Shown: positions 14,911 to 24,421, numbered from the stretch's first letter. The stretch is 30,959 nt of DNA from DAMBHY01 sp032068765 (GCA_032068765.1 DAMBHY010000021.1:1-30959), one strand, 5' to 3'. Notes: generated from the letters alone by a model not told the origin. A program made the numbers and translations.

Positions 14911-15091
14911 CTAATGAAATATTGTTGTAAGAGCAGCCAAAGATTGCTCGGCAGCTGCCGCTAACGATTTGCCTTCCCCAATTTTTGCTGCATCATAACC
15001 CAACTCAGCCATTCCTTTTGCAATTTCAGGCTGTGTTTCAGCATTTGTCAATGCTACTTTTGACTTCAGGACGAAGTTTAACTGGATCTTT
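14911..15091 (-). pseudogene. Remnant of a Bacteroidetes hypothetical protein gene
   Basis: The minus frame reads VALTNAETQPEIAKGMAELG, continues DAAKIGEGKSLAAAAEQSL and stops at 14911-14913. The N(A)ETQPEIA...GYD..KI.EGK pattern resembles conserved hypothetical proteins common in Bacteroidetes. There is no start codon in frame before the middle, a TAA lies just upstream, and only about 60 codons remain, so it is probably a truncated and frameshifted relic. Confidence 0.5.
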
Positions 15092-15229
15092 TAAAATAAT
15101 TACCATAAAAATTTGTGTTTGTGCTTAAAGTATACCCCAAAATATCAAATTTGTATAATATTTCCAATTTTCAGAAAAGAAATTTCAACTAAAAATATCA
15201 TTTTGTCATATTTCAAGCCCAATATTGCA

Positions 15230-15300
15230 TTGGCGGAAGACAAAATCGTACTGGCGGAGTCCAATTTACACTGGCGGACTATCAAATTATATTGGCGGAG
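15230..15300. repeat. Four TTGGCGGA-type boxes at 20-21 bp spacing
   Basis: (T/C)TGGCGGA starts at 15230, 15251, 15271 and 15292. The spacings of 21, 20 and 21 bp are two helical turns each; the bases between are AT-rich and not conserved. The block lies 23 bases beyond the prfC stop, in its 3' flank. Confidence 0.8.
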
Positions 15301-15322
15301 GGCAAAAATTCTAAACATCCGT

Positions 15323-16900
15323 TTAATACTCCGAATTGAAGTGAAAGCGGATATTTTTGAAATCATTTTGCGCCATCATCAGTATATAATTTGATTCGGC
15401 AAGGAAAACATCCCTGTCCTGCTTGTCTTTTGCCATATATTGATACTTGCGTTTCTTAAAATCCGCCAGTTCCGCAGCGTCGTCGCTCTCAATCCAGCAC
15501 GCTTTGTAAAGACTGATGGGCTCCCAGCGGCATTGTGCGCCGTATTCGTGCAGCAGACGGTACTGAATTACCTCAAACTGCAATTGCCCTACCGTTCCGA
15601 TAATCTTTCTACCGTTAAATTGGTTGGTAAACAACTGGGCAACGCCTTCGTCCATCAACTGTTCCACTCCTTTTTGAAGTTGTTTTGACTTCATTGGGTC
15701 AGCATTCTCGATATACTTAAACATTTCGGGAGAGAAGCTCGGCAATCCTTTGAAATGCAGATTTTCGCCCGAAGTCAACGTGTCGCCTATCTTGAAATTC
15801 CCATTATCAGGCAAACCTACGATGTCTCCCGCAAAAGCTTCGTCCAAAATCTCTTTCTTCTGCGCCATGAAAGCAGTTGGGGAAGAAAATTTCATCTGTC
15901 GATTGAGGCGGACATGATTGTAGTTGACGCCGCGCTCGAATTTCCCCGAACAAATCTTCACGAAAGCGATACAAGAGCGGTGATTGGGGTCCATATTCGC
16001 ATGGATTTTGAAAATAAATCCCGAAAAAGCTTCTTCATAAGGGTCGACAGTTCTTTCTATGGCCAGCACTGGGCGCGGACTTGGTGCAATCTGCACAAAA
16101 CAGTCTAGCAATTCCTTCACGCCGAAATTATTCAACGCCGAACCGAAAAAGACAGGCGCCAGTTCTCCCTCCAGATAAGTTTTTCGTTCAAAAGCGGGAT
16201 AGACTTCGGTAATCATTTCCACATCGTCCCGCAACTTTTGAGCCAATGCATCGCCGATATGTTTTTCTAAATAAGGAGAGTCGATATCTATATGCACCGA
16301 CTCAGTCACATGCTGTTTACTGGGTTGATACAAATCCAGACTATGTTCAAACATATTGTAAACGCCGCGAAAGCGTTCACCCATATCTATAGGCCAACTC
16401 AACGGACGCACGGAAATCTTCAACTCTTCCTCCAGTTCGTCCAAAATATCGAAAGGGTCTTTACCTTCACGGTCCATCTTATTGACGTAAATCATCACCG
16501 GTGTTTTTCGCATTCGACAGACCTCCATCAGCTTGCGTGTCTGCGTTTCCACCCCTTTTGCAACATCCACCACAATAATAACGCTGTCAACAGCGGTAAG
16601 CGTGCGGTATGTGTCTTCCGCAAAGTCCTGGTGTCCGGGAGTATCGAGGATGTTTATCTTGTAATCTTTATAATCGAAACCCATTACGGATGTCGCCACG
16701 GAGATACCACGTTGTTTTTCGATTTCCATCCAGTCGGAAGTAGCAGTTTTCTTTATTTTATTTGATTTTACAGCTCCCGCCACATGAATGGCACCCCCAA
16801 ACAACAAAAGTTTTTCTGTAAGCGTTGTTTTACCTGCGTCGGGGTGGCTAATGATGGCAAACGTTCGTCTGCGCTTTATTTCGTCTTTTAAAGTAGTCAC
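15323..16900 (-). CDS. prfC: Peptide chain release factor 3
   Basis: A 525-residue translational GTPase that recycles RF1/RF2 from the ribosome after termination. G1 SHPDAGKTTLTE (about 19-30), G3 DTPGHQDF (about 86-93), G4 NKMD (about 140-143), and switch I around KIKKTATSDWMEIEKQRGIS, cut here at residue 67. The C-terminus FLAESNYILMMAQ is the usual RF3 end. Length is normal. It is the last gene of a minus-strand run DUF4924, dTDP-rhamnose reductase, prfC, with a 23-base gap upstream. Confidence 0.97.
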   Translation of the reverse strand: MTTLKDEIKRRRTFAIISHPDAGKTTLTEKLLLFGGAIHVAGAVKSNKIKKTATSDWMEIEKQRGISVATSVMGFDYKDYKINILDTPGHQDFAEDTYRTLTAVDSVIIVVDVAKGVETQTRKLMEVCRMRKTPVMIYVNKMDREGKDPFDILDELEEELKISVRPLSWPIDMGERFRGVYNMFEHSLDLYQPSKQHVTESVHIDIDSPYLEKHIGDALAQKLRDDVEMITEVYPAFERKTYLEGELAPVFFGSALNNFGVKELLDCFVQIAPSPRPVLAIERTVDPYEEAFSGFIFKIHANMDPNHRSCIAFVKICSGKFERGVNYNHVRLNRQMKFSSPTAFMAQKKEILDEAFAGDIVGLPDNGNFKIGDTLTSGENLHFKGLPSFSPEMFKYIENADPMKSKQLQKGVEQLMDEGVAQLFTNQFNGRKIIGTVGQLQFEVIQYRLLHEYGAQCRWEPISLYKACWIESDDAAELADFKKRKYQYMAKDKQDRDVFLAESNYILMMAQNDFKNIRFHFNSEY

Positions 16901-16923
16901 TAAATTCTTATTTTTTTTAATTC

Positions 16924-17886
16924 TTAAATGTTAATTCTGCGAAGCATTCTCTGTAAACTTTCTTCCCAACGAGGAATTTGTACATTGAAAGTTCGTTGAA
17001 TTTTGGAAGTGTCCATTACGCTGTATTTTGGTCGAGAAGCAGCAGTTGGATATTGGTCTGTGGTGATAGGATGGAGCGTACAGGATGTATTTCCTGATAA
17101 CCCTTTTATCTTTGCAGTAAAATCATACCAAGTAGTTTCTCCCAAATTAGAAAAATGATAAATGCCGCCTTTCCAGATTCCATCCGTTTCGTATTGGTTA
17201 AGAATATGCACAATCATCTCCGCCAAATCCGCAGCATATGTCGGAGAACCAATCTGATCGACAACTATGTTCAAGTCTGTTCTATCGTTCATAAGGCGCA
17301 ACATGGTTTTTACAAAGTTATTTCCAAATTCGGAGTACAACCACGATGTACGAATGATGATTGCATCAGAAAGTTGCTTTAAGATGGCATCTTCACCTTC
17401 AGATTTCGTTACGCCATACACGGACTGTGGTTTTTTAGGCAAATCCTCTGTATAAGGTTTCGTACCGTTTCCATCAAAAACATAGTCCGTGGAAATATGA
17501 ATCAATTTAGCATTGTATTTACTTGCTACGATAGCCAAATTTCGCGGACCTCCTACATTTACAAGTTCCGCTTTATCTTTGTCGGTCTCCGCTTTATCCA
17601 CAGCGGTGTAAGCCGCGCAGTTAATAATGTATTGAATTTGATTGTCGCGGACAAAACCTTCTACTTGTTGCAAATTGGTGATATCCAGCACATCGTAATC
17701 GGCATATATAAAGTTCAGGGAATCATGTGAATGCGTTTTTATCTCGCGTAGCTCATTTCCTAACTGTCCGTTAGAACCGGTTATCAAAACATTTTTCTGT
17801 ACCAATCCATAGTATATGGTTTCCTTCTTTTGATTGGATTCTACACCGCCCAAAATATGTTTAGAACTTCCTGTAAATAATGCCAT
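16924..17886 (-). CDS. rfbD: dTDP-4-dehydrorhamnose reductase
   Basis: A 320-residue NAD(P)H-dependent SDR that makes dTDP-L-rhamnose, the last step of that sugar-nucleotide pathway. VLITGSNGQLGNEL (about 32-45) is the cofactor loop; HISTDYVFDG and VYGVTKSEGE carry the Thr/Tyr-x3-Lys catalytic set; the substrate-binding RTSWLYSEFGNNF is typical. The first 27 residues are an unusual extension before the normal start (VQKNVLITG); a TTG at codon 28 is another possible start. rfbA, rfbB and rfbC are not next to it, so the pathway is split. It follows the DUF4924 gene by 9 bases and precedes prfC. Confidence 0.93.
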   Translation of the reverse strand: MALFTGSSKHILGGVESNQKKETIYYGLVQKNVLITGSNGQLGNELREIKTHSHDSLNFIYADYDVLDITNLQQVEGFVRDNQIQYIINCAAYTAVDKAETDKDKAELVNVGGPRNLAIVASKYNAKLIHISTDYVFDGNGTKPYTEDLPKKPQSVYGVTKSEGEDAILKQLSDAIIIRTSWLYSEFGNNFVKTMLRLMNDRTDLNIVVDQIGSPTYAADLAEMIVHILNQYETDGIWKGGIYHFSNLGETTWYDFTAKIKGLSGNTSCTLHPITTDQYPTAASRPKYSVMDTSKIQRTFNVQIPRWEESLQRMLRRINI

Positions 17887-17895
17887 AATTGTTAT

Positions 17896-18432
17896 CTATT
17901 CGGGATTATCACTCTGGTCTATTGTTTTATATTTCTCAGAAAGCAGACGAAGCATATTAGTCATTTGTTGCACGGCCTGCGATGTTTCGTTGGAGATTTC
18001 TTTTTTCTGCATTTTCAAAAGCATGTAACCGTACATTGCCGTGAAAACAGTTTCAAGTTCGGATATACTTTTATCCTCATTCTTTGCGCGTAGCGCAATG
18101 ATGTGCGGCAGTGTTTTATAATAAGATGCGATATATTCTGATTCTTTTGGATTGTTGAGTAACCGCAAATGCACATCGGTGAGTTCTGAAAGCAGATTTT
18201 TTGTAATTTGGAGATGTCCTTTTTCCTGTAATTGTTCAGATTTCATCATCATTATCAGCCCTTCGTACCAATCGCGTGATGCTTTTTTATCTTCCTCACT
18301 TATACTAGTAGGCTCGATAAGCTGCTTGTCTATCTTGTCTATGTCCATTGAAAAAGCACGTAACAAATCCTCTATCTGCCACAAAAAAAGCAGATACTCG
18401 GCAACATTATCTTGTTTGTTAGGGAACTTCAT
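17896..18432 (-). CDS. DUF4924 family protein
   Basis: A 178-residue cytoplasmic, mostly helical protein. The opening KQDNVAEYLLFLWQIEDLLR and the following FSMDIDKID match DUF4924, a Bacteroidetes-only family of unknown function. It begins the minus-strand operon with rfbD and prfC, 9 bases ahead of rfbD. There are no catalytic-looking motifs and no signal peptide. Confidence 0.8.
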   Translation of the reverse strand: MKFPNKQDNVAEYLLFLWQIEDLLRAFSMDIDKIDKQLIEPTSISEEDKKASRDWYEGLIMMMKSEQLQEKGHLQITKNLLSELTDVHLRLLNNPKESEYIASYYKTLPHIIALRAKNEDKSISELETVFTAMYGYMLLKMQKKEISNETSQAVQQMTNMLRLLSEKYKTIDQSDNPE

Positions 18433-18512
18433 TTAATAAAACATGAATAATGAAAAAGTGAATATTTTAGATACATTTATTTTCACTATTCTTTTTTAGT
18501 TGTTAGTTTTTC

Positions 18513-18520
18513 TATTTTTG
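18513..18520 (+). promoter_or_regulatory. -7 box TATTTTTG before the MBL-fold gene
   Basis: Matches TAnnTTTG and lies 18 bases before the ATG at 18539, which supports that start over an upstream TTG at 18500. Confidence 0.5.
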
Positions 18521-18538
18521 TCACAAAAATACAAATTT

Positions 18539-19303
18539 ATGCTCAAGTTTCAAGCCATTAATCTTGGTTATTTCAAAGGAGACGGAGGAGTGATGTTTGG
18601 CACTGTTCCAAAAAAATACTGGCAGAGGAAGTATCCTTGCGATGCGCAAAATATGTGTATAATGGCTATGAGGTCACTTTTGATTGAAACGGATAATAAA
18701 CTTATTGTAGTTGACCCGGGAATGGGAGATAAACATCTGGATAAAGTTAAATTCTACCAACCTTTTGAATTGAAGAATATCGTTGATGAAATTGAAAAAT
18801 TGGGTTATACAAAAGACCAAGTAACGGATGTTATTTTTACGCATCTTCATTTTGACCATTGCGGCGGCGGAACGATAAAAGATGATAAAGGAAATATTCT
18901 TCCAACTTTCCCAAATGCACAATATCACGTAAGCAGAGCGCAATGGGAGAATTATCGTAATCCTACTATCTTCGAGAAAAGTTCCTTTTTTGCAGACAAT
19001 ATAGAGCCATTGTATGAGATGAATAAACTTCTTTTTATAGAAAATGATATAGATTTCACATCTGATGTTCGTTTGGAGCTGTACGATGGACACACACCCG
19101 GACAAATTGTCATTCTATTTAATCAAGACGATAAAAGGTATTGCTATCCAGCAGATTTAATTCCAACCTCAGCACATCTCCCACTCGAATGGCTTTCAGG
19201 GTATGACAATCATATCACTTTAGCTATGGATGAGAAAAAAAGATTTTTCCAAAATCATGGAAAAGATTTAGAATTTATTTTTTATCATGACAAAAAATTT
19301 TAG
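18539..19303 (+). CDS. MBL-fold metallo-hydrolase
   Basis: A 254-residue metallo-beta-lactamase-fold enzyme. The metal motif THLHFDH lies at 101-107 (HxHxDH), preceded by VVDPGMG; DGHTPGQ supplies the next His, and a further Asp is in CYPADLIPT. The set is complete for two metal ions. The closest groups by eye are quorum-quenching lactonase-like or general hydrolases; the substrate is unknown. I start at the ATG 18539 since the longer frame would overlap the promoter box. Confidence 0.88.
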   Translation: MLKFQAINLGYFKGDGGVMFGTVPKKYWQRKYPCDAQNMCIMAMRSLLIETDNKLIVVDPGMGDKHLDKVKFYQPFELKNIVDEIEKLGYTKDQVTDVIFTHLHFDHCGGGTIKDDKGNILPTFPNAQYHVSRAQWENYRNPTIFEKSSFFADNIEPLYEMNKLLFIENDIDFTSDVRLELYDGHTPGQIVILFNQDDKRYCYPADLIPTSAHLPLEWLSGYDNHITLAMDEKKRFFQNHGKDLEFIFYHDKKF

Positions 19304-19351
19304 TGAAACCTTTTTTCAATAAATAAAACATGACAGTTGCCCCGCAACCTC

Positions 19352-19636
19352 TCACACCGCCTTCACAATCTTACTGCAGCAAGCATGCTCCACCAGCTCT
19401 ATTTGGTCATTACCACCCGAAGTGCCAAACTCAATACAAATAGAACCTATAAATGTAGCTTTGTGCATCAAAGCTATCGGCATATTTGGATTTATCGTCA
19501 CCTCAAACGATTGCTCCGGCACTACAGCATTACAAGATAACCATTCCGTTTTTATTTCAGCAGAATGCCAGAAGTCGTTCTCAAGATTGCTCAGAGTCAA
19601 CTCCCATTTAAGTTTTAAAACCGATAAACAAGACAA
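19352..19636 (-). pseudogene. Possible 3' remnant of an unknown gene
   Basis: A minus-strand frame of 94 codons without an ATG near its beginning, but with protein-like content: WELTLSNLENDFWHSAEIKT, then EQSFEVTINPNMPIAL and GSICIEFGTSGGNDQIEL, an alternating pattern that suggests a beta domain. The DNA is more GC-rich than the flanks. It may be the end of a decayed gene, or chance. The rest of 19304-19805 is AT-rich leader sequence. Confidence 0.35.
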
Positions 19637-19805
19637 TTAGTTAATAATATTTTACATATATTGATTGTATTTTAACGCAAAAATTAACTAAATATCAAAA
19701 AAAAACTCATTATATTTAAAAATTATCTCTAACTACAGACATGATTAAAGCAATATTAACCAAATATATAAATATCTTTTATTAATTAAATTCAATTTGA
19801 ATCTT

Positions 19806-21317
19806 ATGAAAAATTTAAGACTATTAACCTATTTATTGCTGAGTCCATTCATCTTAGCATCTTGTGTAAATGACTCATTAGACGAGGCAACACTAAGTCT
19901 TTCCGAACAAGGCATTGTACAACTTCCTAAGTCAGCTTCTGAAAAAGTAATTGCTATTACCACCAATCAAACAGAATGGAATGCAATTGACAATGCAGAA
20001 TGGATGGAAGTTTCTCAAGAAGGCTCTAATCTAACTATCAAAGCAACAGAGAACCCTACTACAGAGATTCGTAGAGCAGAAGTAATTATTGTTGCAGGGG
20101 GAACTAACAAAAAAATCCAAGTGGAACAAGCTGCTTCTGACGCTACAATTGTAACTATTCCTGATAAATTGAACATTAATCAGTGGGAAGGTACTTATCA
20201 ATTTGAAGTAGAAGCGAACACTACAAATTGGCAAGCGGTTACAGACGTTGATTGGCTAACTGTTGAAACTGATCCACTAAAAGGCATTATAAAAGTGATA
20301 GCAAAAGAAAATTTTGTACGCGAAGAAAGAACAGCTAAAGTGATAGTAGCGGGAAAAGACAATAAAGGTGCAAAGGAAATAATAGTAGTACAATCCGGCA
20401 CTATGTATTTCATTTTACCTTATGAAAAAGGTAATGTGCCTGCTAATGAAGTGGCTAACTTTGAATTAAACAGAAGAAGTGTAAAATTGAGCAGTATGCT
20501 TTACGAATCTTATGGCACACAAAGTCCTATAATCCCTAAAATAGATTACTCTTTAACGAACGGAAAAGTTTCTTCTGCAACAGTTACTTTTACCTCTGAA
20601 GAATTATTAACTACAGAAGAGTTTTTTAAATTTATGAAGGACAACACTTATGAATACTATGAAGATTTTGGACTTTTCTATAGCAAAGAAAAAAAGATCG
20701 GAGCAATGCCTCTTGGAAAAAATTTAATGTTTATCTATAATGCTGTTCAAGATAAAACTTATCCAACATTCGCTAGCTTCCCTTGGGGACTTAGCAAAAC
20801 AATTGGAAGTGATGACACTGAATCGGTAAAGAAATATGAAACAGAACACAATGGTGTATTTGACGAAACCTCTACGCCAACAAGTTTATGGTTTGATGTA
20901 AAGGAAAAGCCATATGTAGTGAGACTATACTCTATGAATTCAGCAACTCCAGCAGTTACTAAGCAAGTTTTACATGTTTATGACAATGTATCATTGGCAT
21001 TATTTGATTATGCTGGCACTTATGCGATAACTGATGAATTTATGGCATTGGCTGAAAAAGAAGGTTTTGTAGATTATGGATATGATTATGACTTAAAACA
21101 ATTCTCATTATATAATGAGAAAGAAAAAGTTCAGATTGTAATGAAAGTTGCACAATTCTCTGATTTAGCTTACGGAGCTTCTGTATTACTAATGTATTAT
21201 CTTAAACGTGATACACCAATAGTATATAACTTAAGTTTCACCTCAAGAATGGACAAGAATGCTATTACAAAATATAGAAGCATCCACTCTGACAACATTT
21301 TAAAGCTTAAGAGATAA
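19806..21317 (+). CDS. BACON-domain lipoprotein
   Basis: 503 residues from the ATG at 19806. The signal peptide ends in a lipobox, ILASC, with the lipid-bearing Cys at 20. Two BACON-type Ig-like repeats follow at about 25-110 and 115-200; each has the W-x2-x2-(D/N)-x-x-W-(M/L)-x-V core (TEWNAIDNAEWMEVS, TNWQAVTDVDWLTVE) and ends in VEQ or VVQS. The C-terminal 300 residues are unassigned. BACON domains occur in surface glycan- and mucin-related proteins of Bacteroidetes. It precedes a secreted protease, but a hairpin terminator lies between the two. Confidence 0.82.
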   Translation: MKNLRLLTYLLLSPFILASCVNDSLDEATLSLSEQGIVQLPKSASEKVIAITTNQTEWNAIDNAEWMEVSQEGSNLTIKATENPTTEIRRAEVIIVAGGTNKKIQVEQAASDATIVTIPDKLNINQWEGTYQFEVEANTTNWQAVTDVDWLTVETDPLKGIIKVIAKENFVREERTAKVIVAGKDNKGAKEIIVVQSGTMYFILPYEKGNVPANEVANFELNRRSVKLSSMLYESYGTQSPIIPKIDYSLTNGKVSSATVTFTSEELLTTEEFFKFMKDNTYEYYEDFGLFYSKEKKIGAMPLGKNLMFIYNAVQDKTYPTFASFPWGLSKTIGSDDTESVKKYETEHNGVFDETSTPTSLWFDVKEKPYVVRLYSMNSATPAVTKQVLHVYDNVSLALFDYAGTYAITDEFMALAEKEGFVDYGYDYDLKQFSLYNEKEKVQIVMKVAQFSDLAYGASVLLMYYLKRDTPIVYNLSFTSRMDKNAITKYRSIHSDNILKLKR

Positions 21318-21331
21318 TTTAGTTTTATTTT

Positions 21332-21371
21332 CCAATGTAGATAGGGAGCAACCTATATCTACATTGGTTTT
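21332..21371 (+). terminator. Terminator between the BACON lipoprotein and the protease
   Basis: CCAATGTAGATA (21332-21343) pairs perfectly with TATCTACATTGG (21356-21367), followed by TTTTAATT. It ends only 12 bases before the protease ATG, so read-through may be how the protease is expressed. Confidence 0.75.
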
Positions 21372-21383
21372 AATTCAAACAAT

Positions 21384-24300
21384 ATGAAAAATAAAAACAT
21401 AATGATATTGTTGTTATGTGTCATTGGTCTGTGGAGCTGCCGGACTGAGGACATTGACATCAATCAGACAAATCAACAACCCAATACAACTTCTGTAAGA
21501 AGTAATCAGGGTGTCAAAAAAGATGTTATTCGCGTTAAACTTAAAAGAGAGTTTGGCGACTTAATAACACTCTCAAATGCGGAAACTGCTCCAAGAAGCT
21601 CAAACAATGAGTTTGACACCTATTTAAGCAGCATTGGCGCAAAAAAAATGACACGTGTTTTCCCTTACGCCGGTAAATTCGAAGAAAGAACCCGCAGAGA
21701 AGGGCTCCATCTGTGGTATGATATTACTTTTGATGAAAATGTTGATCTAACACGTGCAAGTGTAAGTGCTCAAAGTCTGAGAAATGTTGAAATCGTTGAA
21801 AAAGTATATGAATATGAGATTACACCATATAAATTAACTAAGATTCCTGATATAAAAACCCGCACAATTAATAAAGCGCCGTTCAATGATCCATTACTCA
21901 AACATCAATGGCATTATCAAAACTTCGGTAATCTTGAGAATAGTGTTGCTGGATCTGACATCAATGCATTTAACGCATGGAAAGAAGAAACCGGTAAACC
22001 AAATGTTATTGTGGCAGTAGTTGACGGTGGTATCGATATAAAACATGAAGATTTAGTTGAGAGCCTTAGAGTTAATCAAGCCGAATTGAACGGTACTGCT
22101 GGTGTTGATGATGATAACAACGGTTTTGTTGACGATATTTATGGCTATAATTTTTCAACGGACAGAGCCGTTATCACACCTGACGATCATGGAACTCACG
22201 TAGCAGGAACTATCGCAGCCAGAAACAACAATGGTAAAGGTGTTTGCGGTGTAGCAGGTGGTAACGGAGATCCTAATAGTGGCGTACGACTTATGAGCTG
22301 TCAAATTTTTGACGGGGCTAAAGGAGGAGACAGCCCTGCAGCTATAAAATATGGAGCTGACAACGGAGCTGTTATAAGCCAAAACTCATGGGGATATAAA
22401 TATCCAGGACCGGTAGAAATACCTGCATCTATGAAAGAAGCAATTGATTACTTTATTAAATACGCAGGTTGTGACAATGCCGGTAATCAGCTACCAGACT
22501 CTCCTATGAAAGGGGGCGTTGTTATTTTTGCAGCAGGTAATGACGGCAAAGAGTTTAATTCTTATCCTGCGGCATATACTAAAACAGTATCAGTAGCATC
22601 CATCGGTGCAGATTTCAAGAGAGCTTATTACAGCAACACCGGAACTTGGGTAAGCATAACAGCACCCGGTGGAGATGCACAAAAAGGAAGAGAAATAGCA
22701 AGTACAGCTCCAAATAATAGTTATGCTTATATGCAGGGTACGTCAATGGCTTGTCCTCACGTATCAGGTATTGCAGCACTGATTGTTTCAAAATATGGTA
22801 AACAAGGTTTTACTAATGATCAATTAAAAGAGATTCTTTTAGGAGCAACAAAACCAATAAATATCAATCACCAAAATCCGGATTATACCGGAAAAATGGG
22901 TCGTGGATATATCGATGCAGCAAAAGCATTGGCTGACAACAAGGCAACGGATATAGCTCCTGAAAATATGGGTACAGTTGCAGTTATTCCTTCCGTTATA
23001 AGTGCAAATGCAAGTTGGAAAGCCGTTGCTGACAAAGATGACAGGGTTGCGGATGCTTATCGACTTTATGTTTCAACATCTGCTCTTACGACAGCTAATT
23101 ATACCGGCGGAAAGTTGTATGAAATTTCCGGAACTCATTTGGTTGCAGGTGAAGATATTTCTTTTTTAATTCCAGATCTTACTGTAGGCACAAAATACTA
23201 TGTAGCTGTAGTGGCTGTTGATAGATGGGGTAAAACCTCGCAACCGTTCATCGTAGACACTAAGACGCTTGACAATAAAGCTCCTGAAAAGATACAGCTT
23301 TTACAACATACCCCAGATTATAAATCCATAGCCTTAGCTTGGAAAGCTGTAACAGATGTGGATGATGGCACAGCTAAAGTTTACAGATTGTATTATTCTA
23401 CAACAAAACTGGATGCAAATAATTATCCAAATGCTGAAATGATTGAAATTGATGGTTCAAAATATAAAGCAGGAGAAACAATTAATTATATTTTAAAAGG
23501 ATTAAAAATTGGAACAACTTATCATTTTGCATTGCAGGGATTGGATCCATGGAATCAATCGTCACCAATAGAATATTTCTCTGTAGCTACACTTCCAAAT
23601 ACAGCTCCGCAAATTACCAGAAAAGATAACACTCCTATTAGAATTACATCGCCTCAGGAAGCTAACCTTAAATTGTTAGTAACTGACAAGGAAGGTCATG
23701 AATGGGATTACAAAATTGCTGGTCAGACTACAGGTGTTACTGCGAAAAAAGAAGCTGATGGAATATCCATAAATTTAAAAGCTATTGCTCCTGTCGGTAA
23801 ATACAAATTTACAGTAACAGTATCGGATATTTATGACGCTACTTCTACAATGGAGATTGAATATGAAATTTATGAAAATCATCCTCCGAAATTGGTGAAT
23901 GAATTTACAAAAATGTTTGTTCCTATCACCAAGAAGGATATGAGTATCAATTTAAATGAATATTTTAAGGATGAAGACGGTCATGCTATCAAATACGAGG
24001 TAAAATCATTGAATTTAAATATTGTAACCGGAGATGTAAAAGATGGCTCTTTGAATATTGACCCTGCAAGTATGGGTATCGGATATATCGAAGTGACTGC
24101 AATGGATAATTTCGGAGGTAAAACACGTGCTATGATTCCGGTACAAGTCGTTAAAGATGGTGTCGTATATGTAGTTTATCCCATTCCGGTTAAAGATGTT
24201 TTGAATGTAAGACTGGGCAACGACGTTACCAGTGCAATAATTGAAGTAAGAACATCTACTGGTAATAGAGTAACGAATCAGAATGTTACCGTTTCAAGCG

Positions 24301-24410
24301 ACGAACAGCGACTTGTCAAGGTAAATGTGTCTAATTTAACACCGGGTTCTTACATTCTGCATGTTAAAGCAAACGGAAAAGATTTTAATCAAGCTTTTAT
24401 TAAAAATTAA
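21384..24410 (+). CDS. Subtilisin-like (S8) serine protease with FN3 and T9SS sorting domains
   Basis: 1008 residues. A lipobox-like signal, GLWSC (Cys19). A pro-region runs to about 165. The S8 domain (about 170-520) has the full triad, Asp214 (VVDGG), His269 (DDHGTHVAG) and Ser454 (GTSMACPHVSG), plus oxyanion Asn386 (FAAGNDG). Then two FN3 repeats (about 525-627 and 633-737, each with YRLYxST), two Ig/cadherin-like repeats (about 740-923), and a C-terminal type A T9SS sorting domain (about 928-1008: YPIPVKDVLNVRL ... SNLTPGSYILHV). It is thus exported and carried to the surface. Having both a lipobox and a T9SS domain is unusual. It lies 11 bases ahead of a PorV-like gene. Confidence 0.93.
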   Translation: MKNKNIMILLLCVIGLWSCRTEDIDINQTNQQPNTTSVRSNQGVKKDVIRVKLKREFGDLITLSNAETAPRSSNNEFDTYLSSIGAKKMTRVFPYAGKFEERTRREGLHLWYDITFDENVDLTRASVSAQSLRNVEIVEKVYEYEITPYKLTKIPDIKTRTINKAPFNDPLLKHQWHYQNFGNLENSVAGSDINAFNAWKEETGKPNVIVAVVDGGIDIKHEDLVESLRVNQAELNGTAGVDDDNNGFVDDIYGYNFSTDRAVITPDDHGTHVAGTIAARNNNGKGVCGVAGGNGDPNSGVRLMSCQIFDGAKGGDSPAAIKYGADNGAVISQNSWGYKYPGPVEIPASMKEAIDYFIKYAGCDNAGNQLPDSPMKGGVVIFAAGNDGKEFNSYPAAYTKTVSVASIGADFKRAYYSNTGTWVSITAPGGDAQKGREIASTAPNNSYAYMQGTSMACPHVSGIAALIVSKYGKQGFTNDQLKEILLGATKPININHQNPDYTGKMGRGYIDAAKALADNKATDIAPENMGTVAVIPSVISANASWKAVADKDDRVADAYRLYVSTSALTTANYTGGKLYEISGTHLVAGEDISFLIPDLTVGTKYYVAVVAVDRWGKTSQPFIVDTKTLDNKAPEKIQLLQHTPDYKSIALAWKAVTDVDDGTAKVYRLYYSTTKLDANNYPNAEMIEIDGSKYKAGETINYILKGLKIGTTYHFALQGLDPWNQSSPIEYFSVATLPNTAPQITRKDNTPIRITSPQEANLKLLVTDKEGHEWDYKIAGQTTGVTAKKEADGISINLKAIAPVGKYKFTVTVSDIYDATSTMEIEYEIYENHPPKLVNEFTKMFVPITKKDMSINLNEYFKDEDGHAIKYEVKSLNLNIVTGDVKDGSLNIDPASMGIGYIEVTAMDNFGGKTRAMIPVQVVKDGVVYVVYPIPVKDVLNVRLGNDVTSAIIEVRTSTGNRVTNQNVTVSSDEQRLVKVNVSNLTPGSYILHVKANGKDFNQAFIKN

Positions 24411-24421
24411 ACAGTTAAAGT

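Noticed and set aside
15113..15394. 93-codon plus-strand frame across the phased TGGCGGA repeats
   Set aside because: Overlaps the prfC 3' end and consists of translated repeats and AT-rich DNA.
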